From: Couchioplanes azureus
GTDB taxonomy: Bacteria; Actinomycetota; Actinomycetes; Mycobacteriales; Micromonosporaceae
Assembly: GCF_014648355.1 (NCBI RefSeq)
Contig: NZ_BMQY01000007.1
Span: 62,001-126,000 of the forward strand
Reading direction: 5' to 3'
Length of the DNA stretch: 64,000 bases
Made by a program: the position numbers and the translations under genes. The notes below the pieces were generated by a model. It was not told where the DNA came from. It made no database searches and saw only the letters and a list, made by a program, of their open reading frames with translations. Positions within the stretch are counted from its first letter, which is position 1; the number at the start of each line of letters is the position of its first letter. Positions 58,279 through 64,000 of this stretch are shown here, piece after piece.

Positions 58279-58917
58279 GTGACCAGCACCGCATGGATGG
58301 GTACGCGAGGGGCCGGCCCGGCCGGCGGCCCCGCGCACCTGCGCCTCCTCCCGGCCGTGGCACCCGTCGACGTCGAGGCCGCCGCCGACGCCGTCCGGGC
58401 ACTGCTGGTGGCGCTCGGGCAGGACGTCACCTGCGAGCACCTGCTCGACACGCCGCGCCGCGTCGCCGCCGCCTATGCCGAGCTGTTGACCCCCGAGCCG
58501 CTCGTCCTCACGACGTTTCCCAACGACGACCGGTACGACGAGCTGGTGCTGGTCCGCGACGTGCCGTTCCGGTCGCTGTGCGAGCACCACCTGCTGCCCT
58601 TCCACGGGGTCGCGCACATCGGCTACCTGCCGGATCAGCGCATCGTCGGCCTGTCGAAGCTGGCCCGGGTCGTCGAGCACTTCGCCCGCGGTCTGCAGGT
58701 GCAGGAGCGGCTCACCCGGCAGGTCGCGAACTGCCTGCAGCACAACCTGCACGCCAAGGGCGTCGCCGTCGTGCTGGAGGCCGAGCACCTGTGCATGTCG
58801 CTGCGCGGCGTACGCGCCACCGGCACCACGACGACCACCTCCGCGCTGCTCGGGCTGCACCGCGACCACCCGGAGACCCGGGCCGAGTTCTTCGCCCTCG
58901 CCGGTCTGCGCCGCTGA
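58279..58917 (+). CDS. folE: GTP cyclohydrolase I (FolE)
   Basis: This 212-residue protein has the type IA cyclohydrolase signatures: LVLVRDVPFRSLCEHHLLPFHGVAHIGYLPDQRIVGLSKLARVVEHFARGLQVQERLTRQVANCL and AKGVAVVLEAEHLCMSLRGVRATGTTTTT. Zinc ligands Cys/His (CEHH) and the later Cys in HLCMSLRG are present. It converts GTP to 7,8-dihydroneopterin triphosphate for folate or pterin synthesis. GAAGGAG precedes GTG 58279. Standing alone with its own dyad-bearing promoter rather than in a fol operon, it may be an additional regulated copy. Confidence 0.88.
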   Translation: MTSTAWMGTRGAGPAGGPAHLRLLPAVAPVDVEAAADAVRALLVALGQDVTCEHLLDTPRRVAAAYAELLTPEPLVLTTFPNDDRYDELVLVRDVPFRSLCEHHLLPFHGVAHIGYLPDQRIVGLSKLARVVEHFARGLQVQERLTRQVANCLQHNLHAKGVAVVLEAEHLCMSLRGVRATGTTTTTSALLGLHRDHPETRAEFFALAGLRR

Positions 58918-59456
58918 CCGCGCCGGCACACCTGCACGCCCGATCCGAGGAGAGCCACGAGCACCAGCCGGCCCACCTTCGCTGCCCCTGTGGAGCGGGT
59001 GCCCGGGCGAGAGGTCCGCGAACGTCCGGGACGTCGGCGAGCACCTGAAGCAACTCGTCCGGGACCGGGTGCGTGTCCCCGCCGGCCGCCTGGCCGACCC
59101 CGGCGTGCCCGTGGAGGCGCTGCTCCCGGGGTCCGGCGCCCGGCCGGGAAGCGAGCGCTTCGGGTACGGTTGCCACGCCGGCCCGCCCGCGCGATGTCCT
59201 GATTGGGCAGTGTGCCCGATCTGCCGGCCAAGCCGCTTTCCTCCCGTTTCTTGCGCCCCTCTTGAGTCGGAGCGACTCAACGCTGCCGGTGGGCGTTACA
59301 CCAGAATCCGCGCCAGGCGAATGTCTGTCCGTTCGTCCGCGGACGCCGGGCGGTTCCTCCCCGCGGATCACCCGAACCACCGGTCGCCGCTCCGGCCGTG
59401 GTCTGGTCGGATCACCCCTCGGGACGCTCGCACGGGCACATAGGAGGGATCGCGCG
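58918..59456. other. Intergenic region with a strong hairpin
   Basis: No gene is supported. TTGAGTCG-GAG-CGACTCAA (59262-59280) is a perfect 8-bp-arm dyad. A short plus-strand frame near 59030-59160 (NVRDVGEHLKQLVRDRVRVP) has a protein-like look but no start or ribosome-binding site; it may be a decayed gene. The 180 bases before the surface-protein gene show no clear riboswitch. Confidence 0.35.
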
Positions 59457-60260
59457 ATGGGGATGAAACTGCGGGGTAGGCTCGCCGCCGCGGCGGGGGC
59501 GGTGGTCCTGGCGGGGCTGGGCACCGCGTCGCCCGCCCTGGCCGGCACGACGGTCACCGTCAACCCCGGCAACGTGCCCACCACCGCGTCCGCGTACGGG
59601 ACGCACGACTGCGACGACAACTTCGGCGGCGGCCCGCACCGGGGCGAGGACGTGTGGGTGTTCGTCCTTCCCGGCAACCACAAGAAGGTGGGCGACTTCG
59701 TCTCGGTCACGGCGACGTTCGGCGGGAACGGAACGCTGACCATCCCGGCCGACGGCGGCGCGGTCGTCACGGACAAGGGGGCGAGCAAGGCCTGGATCGC
59801 CACCCCGGCGGGCTGGACGCTGACCGGTGCGTCCGCGGTCGTCACGGGCGAGGCGGACAAGTTCAACCTCACCCACACCTGCCCGGCCGCCGGCGGCGGC
59901 GAGACGCCGAAGCCGACCCCGTCGGCCTCCGAGTCGCCGGCCCACCCCGGCCCGACCGGTGGCACGGACGGCGGCACCGACGGCGGCACGGACGGCGGCA
60001 CCGACGGCGGCACGGACGGGGGTACGGACGGCGGATCCGACGGTGGTACCGCCTCCGGCTCGGGCAGTGCCATCGGTCGACCCGTCTCGGGCGGCGAGGC
60101 CACCGGCGGCGACTCCGGCAGCCTGCCCCTCACCGGCGCGGCGGTGACCGGCGTCGCGCTGACCGGCGTGGTCCTCGTGGCGGGTGGCGTCGTCCTCCTC
60201 GTCGTCCGCCGGCGCCGGGACGCGCTGGTCTTCTCCGCCGAGGCGACCGACAACAGCTGA
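59457..60260 (+). CDS. LPXTG-type cell-wall surface protein with a Gly-Thr-Asp repeat linker
   Basis: This 267-residue exported protein has a signal peptide (MGMKLRGRLAAAAGAVVLAGLGTASPALAG). A globular part of about 110 residues contains a Cys pair (Cys in THDCDDN and THTCPAA). A Pro/Ser and then GTDG repeat linker follows. The C-terminus is LPLTGAAVTG, a hydrophobic helix and an RRRRD tail, a classic sortase substrate order. TAGGAGGGA precedes the ATG. The function is unknown; it may be a surface adhesin or structural protein. Confidence 0.8.
   Translation: MGMKLRGRLAAAAGAVVLAGLGTASPALAGTTVTVNPGNVPTTASAYGTHDCDDNFGGGPHRGEDVWVFVLPGNHKKVGDFVSVTATFGGNGTLTIPADGGAVVTDKGASKAWIATPAGWTLTGASAVVTGEADKFNLTHTCPAAGGGETPKPTPSASESPAHPGPTGGTDGGTDGGTDGGTDGGTDGGTDGGSDGGTASGSGSAIGRPVSGGEATGGDSGSLPLTGAAVTGVALTGVVLVAGGVVLLVVRRRRDALVFSAEATDNS
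59961..60044 (+). repeat. In-frame 12-bp tandem repeat encoding Gly-Thr-Asp-Gly
   Basis: Seven consecutive 12-bp units, consensus GGCACSGACGGC with C/G alternation at the sixth base in the first units, encode GTDG six times and GSDG once. They form a flexible linker between the globular domain and the LPXTG anchor. Repeat number is likely to vary between strains. Confidence 0.8.
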
Positions 60261-60287
60261 GCCGCAGAGCGGCGGCATCGCACCCAC

Positions 60288-60334
60288 GCCGATGCGGCGG
60301 TGGTCACGTCCGACGTGACCACCGCCGCATCGGC
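60288..60334. terminator. Bidirectional terminator-like hairpin
   Basis: A perfect inverted repeat with 22-bp arms and a 3-base CCG loop lies between the convergent surface-protein and chemotaxis-receptor genes, starting 28 bases after the surface-protein stop and ending 11 bases before the receptor stop. It lacks a T-tract, as is usual in high-GC actinobacteria. Confidence 0.8.
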
Positions 60335-60344
60335 GCCTCGGGCG

Positions 60345-61529
60345 TCAGTGGAAGGAGGCCGCCAGCTTCGTCAGCCGGTCCGACATCGCGGCCAGTTCCT
60401 CGGCCGCCTGCCGGGTCGCCGCCGAGGCGCCGCGGGCCTCGCCCGCCACGCCCCGCACGGTCTCCAGCGCCGACACGATCACCTCGGCGCTCCCGGTGGC
60501 CACGCCGGCGCTGGCCGCCATCGTGGCCGTGGTCGCGGTCTGCTCCTCGACCGCCGAGGCGATGGTGTGCTGGTAGTCGGCGATCGCCTGGATCACGTCG
60601 GTGATGTCGCCGACCGCGTGCACCGCGCCGTCGGTCTCCTGCTGGATCGTCTCGATCCGGCGGGTGATCTCCTCGGTCGCCTCCGCGGTGGCCTGGGCCA
60701 GGTCCTTGACCTCGCCGGCCACGATGGCGAAGCCGCGGCCCGCCTCGCCGGCCCGGGCGGCCTCGATGGTGGCGTTGAGGGCCAGCAGGTTGGTCTGCGC
60801 CGCGATGGCCTGGACCGAGCGGATCACCTCGCCGATCTCCCGGCCTGAGTCACGCAGCCGCTCCACGTTGGCGACCGCGATGCCGGCCCGCTCGACCGCG
60901 CCGTGCGCGGCCTGGGTCACGGCCGAGGTGTTGGTGCTGATCTCGGTGATCGCCTCGCGCATCTGGCCGGTGCCGGCCGCGATCTCGGAGATGTCCTCGG
61001 TGGTCCGGCCGACCGAGCCGGCGACCGCGTCGAGCTGCTCGGCGGTGGCGTCCACGGTCGAGGTCATGGTGCCGCTGGCCCGGTTGAGCTCGGCGGCCGA
61101 GCGGTTCAGCTCCTCGGCGGTCTCCCGCATGCCGCGCACCGTCTCGGCGACCCGTTCCATCATGACGTTGTACGCGGCGGCCATCTGCGCCATCTCGTCC
61201 GCGCCCGGAACGTGGATGCGGGCGGTCAGGTCGCCCTTCTCGGCCTGGATGATGGCCTTGCTGGCCTTGCCCAGCGACATCATGATCGACTTCATGGACG
61301 CCAGGTGCACGTAGATCGCGGCCGGCAGCACGAGGACCCACACCCACCACAGGGCCGAGGCGGCCAGCTCGGCACTCTCGCGTGCCGGGGAGCCGGCCGG
61401 CAGGGCGGCGGCCGCCTCCGCCAGACCCGGACGGACCACGCCGACCAGGACGCCGTAGGCGATCAGGTACAGCGCGACACAGATGGCGCCCATCCGCTTG
61501 GCGGGCAGCTTCGACAATGGCATGGACAT
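60345..61529 (-). CDS. Methyl-accepting chemotaxis protein
   Basis: This 394-residue receptor has two membrane helices (about 14-37 and 60-80) separated by a short periplasmic loop of only about 25 residues. A HAMP-like segment (ASMKSIMMSLGKASKAIIQAEKGDLTARIHVPGADEMAQMAAAYNVMMERV) is followed by a signalling coiled coil with the hairpin tip VQAIAAQTNLLALNATIEAARAGEAGRGFAIVAGEVKDLAQATAEATEEI. It should gather attractant or repellent signals for a CheA pathway not in this window. With so small an outer loop it may sense membrane energy state or a cytosolic cue. ATG 61529 follows GGAGGTACCTG. Confidence 0.9.
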   Translation of the reverse strand: MSMPLSKLPAKRMGAICVALYLIAYGVLVGVVRPGLAEAAAALPAGSPARESAELAASALWWVWVLVLPAAIYVHLASMKSIMMSLGKASKAIIQAEKGDLTARIHVPGADEMAQMAAAYNVMMERVAETVRGMRETAEELNRSAAELNRASGTMTSTVDATAEQLDAVAGSVGRTTEDISEIAAGTGQMREAITEISTNTSAVTQAAHGAVERAGIAVANVERLRDSGREIGEVIRSVQAIAAQTNLLALNATIEAARAGEAGRGFAIVAGEVKDLAQATAEATEEITRRIETIQQETDGAVHAVGDITDVIQAIADYQHTIASAVEEQTATTATMAASAGVATGSAEVIVSALETVRGVAGEARGASAATRQAAEELAAMSDRLTKLAASFH

Positions 61530-61780
61530 CAGGTACCTCCACCCGAACATCGGCCGGGGCGCCTCCGGAATTGAGCGTTGGGACGCAGCTCACCCGGTGC
61601 GATCGCACCTCCGCCGCCGCCCCGGACCCGCATCGCGCTCATGTCCGACATGCGTCATTCGTCTCGACAGCGCGCCGGCCCGGGTCCAGAGTCCCAGGCG
61701 AGGTTCGGCCCGGCCGCGGCCACCGTGACCGCTTCCCCCCGGCGCCCGGGTACGACATCGTCTGCCGAGGGGATCCGACC

Positions 61781-62353
61781 ATGCGCACCGGAAAATCCAC
61801 ACCCACCGTCCTCGCCGCCATGGCGCGCGGAGCCCGCGCCGGTGCGGTCGCCAGCGTGCTGTCGGCGGTCGTTCTCGCCGGCACCGCCGGAGTGGCCCAG
61901 GCCTCCCTGTCGCAGGTCCAGGACGGCTTCGAGGTCAGTCCTCAGGGCGCCTGGGTACGGGCGACCGGAGGCCAGGCATCCGCCGGCTTCGACATCAACC
62001 AGGGAACCGCCCGCTCCGGCGCCAACAACGGATGGCTGTTCGCCACCAACGGATGGGCCTTCGAGGGGTTCTGGGCGCCGACGAACGCCGCGCCGTGGTA
62101 TGCGCAGTGTGCCGCACAGATCTACGTGCAGTCGGCCGGCGCCGCCCAGGTGGGCATCGAGGTCTGGGACGGGCAGGCCCACCTGCTGGCGAGCAACTAT
62201 CCCTTCGTCGGCGGCAACGGCTATCAGCCAGTCTCGACCAGGCGCTGGGCGCTCAACGGGGTCAACCCGGTGTTCGTGAAGGTGATCATCGGCAACAGCA
62301 GCGGCGCCAAGTTCGTCCGCGCCGACGACATGACGCTGCAGTGCTACTGGTGA
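61781..62353 (+). CDS. Small secreted protein of unknown function
   Basis: This 190-residue exported protein has a long signal peptide (MRTGKSTPTVLAAMARGARAGAVASVLSAVVLAGTAGVAQA). The mature part is rich in aromatic and small residues (GWLFATNGWAFEGFWAPTNAAPWYAQCAAQIYVQS) and has a single Cys pair (AQCAAQ and LQCYW at the end). Its beta-rich look resembles jelly-roll carbohydrate-binding modules, but I cannot assign a family. Confidence 0.7.
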   Translation: MRTGKSTPTVLAAMARGARAGAVASVLSAVVLAGTAGVAQASLSQVQDGFEVSPQGAWVRATGGQASAGFDINQGTARSGANNGWLFATNGWAFEGFWAPTNAAPWYAQCAAQIYVQSAGAAQVGIEVWDGQAHLLASNYPFVGGNGYQPVSTRRWALNGVNPVFVKVIIGNSSGAKFVRADDMTLQCYW

Positions 62354-62459
62354 GCCGCGCCGCCGATGGCGCGATCAGGGTGCTGCCGGAGCGAAGATCA
62401 GGGTGTGCGGAGGGGATTCACCGGAGTGACCGTCCAGTGCGGACGGGCAGAGTGCAGGC

Positions 62460-63659
62460 ATGCGTAAACGTACTCGTATCCTCGCTGCCGCCGCCGCGAC
62501 GGCGATCGTGGCCGGTGCTGCCGGCGTACCGTCGGCGGCGGTTGCCGGACCGCGGGAATGCCTTCTCGCACCCTCCGCACCCACGACGTTGCCCTTGTTG
62601 TCCGAGAGCCGGCTGGAGGCGGCGATCGGAGCCGCTTCCGCCGGGACGGGCCGCCTGCCGGATGCCGAGGCCAGCGGTGCGCTGGTGCAGATCCGCGGCA
62701 GCGCGGGCTGCTGGCAGGGCACGGCCGGCGTGGCAGACGTGCGTACCGGGGCCGGCGTGCCGCAGAACGGGCGGTTCCGGATCGGCTCGATGACCAAGGC
62801 CTTCACGGCGGTGGTCGCGCTCCAGCTCGTCGCCGAGGGCCGCCTCGACCTGGACCGTACGGTGCAGCACTACCGACCCGGGTTGCTGCCGGCCGACTAT
62901 CCGCCGATCACCGTCCGGCAGGTGTTGACGTACACGAGCGGGCTCAACGGTGTGGGCGTGCCGCACAAGACCCCGCAATGGTTCTTCGCGCACCGCTACG
63001 ACCACTGGGCGGACGGCAGCCAGCTCGATCTGACGCGCCCGCCCGCCTTCGATCCCGGGGAGCACCAGAGGTACGGCAATGCCGACTACTGGATGGCCGG
63101 CCTGCTGATCCAGCAGGTCACCGGGAACAGCTGGGAGAAGGAGATCCGCGACCGGATCATCCGGCCGCTGCGCCTGCACGGCACGACCACGCCGGTGGAC
63201 GACCCCCGGATCACCGGCCCGCACGCCCACGGCTACGAAACCACGGACGAGGGCTGGGTGGACGTCACGGCGGCCAACCCGTCGCTGCAGTGGTCGGCCG
63301 CCGGTATCGTGTCGACCGCGGCGGACCTGGATCGTTTCATGGTGGCGCTGTTCAGCGGAAAGCTCCTGCCACCGGCACAGCTCGAGCTGATGTTCACCGT
63401 CCCGCCGGACACCACCGCCTTCGACGGCGACCAGGATCCGGACAACAACCCGCCCGCGTCGTACGGCATGGGAATCGGCAAGTTCCAGGTGGGCGCGCTG
63501 ACTCTGTGGGGCAAGACGGGCGACCGGCCGGGGTACACGAGCGGCATGGGCGCCACCCGCGACCTGAGCCGCCGGCTCGTCTACTCGGTGAACACGTTGC
63601 GCATGGGCGGTGAGATGCCCGGCCGTGCCCAGCAGATCATCGGAGCCGCGTTCGGCTGA
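62460..63659 (+). CDS. Secreted serine beta-lactamase-family hydrolase (class C/DD-peptidase-like)
   Basis: This 399-residue exported enzyme has a signal peptide (MRKRTRILAAAAATAIVAGAAGVPSAAVAG). Penicillin-binding-type motifs are in order: SMTK (SxxK nucleophile, in RIGSMTKAFTAVVAL), YGN (YxN, in HQRYGNADYWMAG) and KTG (WGKTGDRPGYTSG). Members act as D-Ala-D-Ala carboxypeptidases, esterases or beta-lactamases; the specificity is open. A Cys pair lies at residues 34 and about 83 (RECLL, AGCWQG). Confidence 0.85.
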   Translation: MRKRTRILAAAAATAIVAGAAGVPSAAVAGPRECLLAPSAPTTLPLLSESRLEAAIGAASAGTGRLPDAEASGALVQIRGSAGCWQGTAGVADVRTGAGVPQNGRFRIGSMTKAFTAVVALQLVAEGRLDLDRTVQHYRPGLLPADYPPITVRQVLTYTSGLNGVGVPHKTPQWFFAHRYDHWADGSQLDLTRPPAFDPGEHQRYGNADYWMAGLLIQQVTGNSWEKEIRDRIIRPLRLHGTTTPVDDPRITGPHAHGYETTDEGWVDVTAANPSLQWSAAGIVSTAADLDRFMVALFSGKLLPPAQLELMFTVPPDTTAFDGDQDPDNNPPASYGMGIGKFQVGALTLWGKTGDRPGYTSGMGATRDLSRRLVYSVNTLRMGGEMPGRAQQIIGAAFG

Positions 63660-63748
63660 GCACGGCGGCACCGCCTTGTCCTGCGGCCGCGGCGGGTACG
63701 CAGCTCGACCTCGCCCTTGGCCGCGGCCGGCGTCGCGCCTCGGGCGTC

Positions 63749-64000
63749 TCAGCGGGAGAGGAGGTCGAGCAGGGCCTCGGCGACGGCGGCGGGCGCCTGC
63801 TCGGCCTGGTGGTGGCCGGAGTCGACGACGCGGTGTCGGAAGGGGCCGGCGAGCCAGGGGGCCCAGATCGCGGCCGGGTCGCCGTGGATGTCCAGGTCGT
63901 CGTCGGCGGATTCCAGGAGCAGGGCCGGGCACGTGACCTGCCGGCCGGCTCGCCGGTCGGCCTCGTCGTGGTCGCGGTCGATGCCCAGGCCGGCCCGGTA
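63749..64000 (-). CDS. Alpha/beta-hydrolase, C-terminal part (cut by the window edge)
   Basis: The last 83 codons of a minus-strand gene are visible; its start lies beyond the window. VTCPALLLESADDDLDIHGDPAAIWAPWLAG carries the late acidic residue, and VDSGHHQAEQAPAAVAEALLDLLSR the catalytic His of an alpha/beta hydrolase, similar to haloacetate dehalogenase-like enzymes. It converges on the serine hydrolase gene across 89 bases. Confidence 0.75.
   Translation of the reverse strand, partial: YRAGLGIDRDHDEADRRAGRQVTCPALLLESADDDLDIHGDPAAIWAPWLAGPFRHRVVDSGHHQAEQAPAAVAEALLDLLSR

Noticed and set aside
55916..58402. Very long minus-strand open frame running upstream of kstR2 (about 830 codons)
   Set aside because: It is the antisense shadow of the alcohol dehydrogenase and LLM genes; its translation is Arg/Gly/Ala-rich without motifs, and only its kstR2 end is real.
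58918..59456. Possible riboswitch upstream of the LPXTG protein
   Set aside because: I could not recognise the conserved cores of cyclic di-AMP, cyclic di-GMP or cobalamin riboswitches; only simple hairpins are visible.
59961..60044. Tandem repeat considered as a CRISPR or minisatellite element
   Set aside because: Units are 12 bp, contiguous without spacers and in frame within a coding sequence, so it is a protein linker repeat.

Overview
The window is about 64 kb of very GC-rich DNA from an actinobacterium. GTG starts, four-base ATGA/GTGA gene overlaps, leaderless-looking genes, F420-type flavoproteins and a chemotaxis receptor suggest a motile Micromonosporaceae member such as Actinoplanes. 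This assignment is inference. No rRNA, tRNA, CRISPR array, insertion sequence or phage was recognised.

The main content is a sterol (cholesterol/phytosterol) catabolic island, about 4.5-58.2 kb, interrupted by unrelated blocks. Protein resemblance and gene order match the Mycobacterium tuberculosis clusters Rv3504-Rv3531c (side chain) and Rv3548c-Rv3564 (rings C/D). Ring C/D genes (KstR2 type): fadE33-fadE32-fadE31-crotonase-fadD3 diverge from fadE30-ipdF (4.5-12.2 kb). ipdC-ipdB-ipdA-echA20 diverge from an Rv3549c-like SDR (47.3-51.5 kb). An FMN protein, an Rv3548c-like SDR, a 3alpha/20beta-HSD-like SDR and kstR2 follow (53.1-55.9 kb). Side-chain genes (KstR type): fadA5/cyp125, ltp3-ltp4-DUF35, a FadD4-type ligase, echA19/fadD19 (19.6-30.5 kb), an alcohol dehydrogenase diverging from Rv3531c-Rv3530c-Rv3529c homologs (33-37.4 kb), and an LLM flavoprotein-fadE27-fadE26 set diverging from fadA6 (37.4-41.7 kb). 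An aldehyde dehydrogenase and an alcohol dehydrogenase-LLM pair complete the set.

Operators tie the island together. Seven exact TnnAACnnGTTnnA (KstR-type) sites and three one-mismatch sites lie in intergenic regions. Four AnCAAGnnCTTGnT-like (KstR2-type) sites lie at fadD3/fadE30, echA20/SDR, upstream of the HSD operon and upstream of kstR2. The middle of the pathway (KshAB, KstD, HsaA-G, ChsH1/H2-Ltp2) and KstR itself are not in the window, so they must be elsewhere if the pathway is complete.

Other regions: 0-4.5 kb holds a methyltransferase fragment, a quinone oxidoreductase, a secreted ricin-type lectin and a self-regulated SRPBCC-DUF4166-TetR operon. 12.2-19.5 kb holds a GAP-family membrane protein, two GNATs, two envelope proteins and a sugar ABC cassette without an ATPase. 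The permease of that cassette carries an aldehyde-dehydrogenase-like N-terminus, and a divergent OMP decarboxylase lies next to it. 30.6-33 kb holds an SRPBCC protein and a secreted glycoside hydrolase. 41.8-47.2 kb holds a large sensor kinase, a receiver protein lacking its phosphoacceptor Asp, and an SRPBCC-alcohol dehydrogenase operon. 58.2-64 kb holds GTP cyclohydrolase I, an LPXTG surface protein, a chemotaxis receptor, a secreted protein, a serine hydrolase and the end of an alpha/beta hydrolase.
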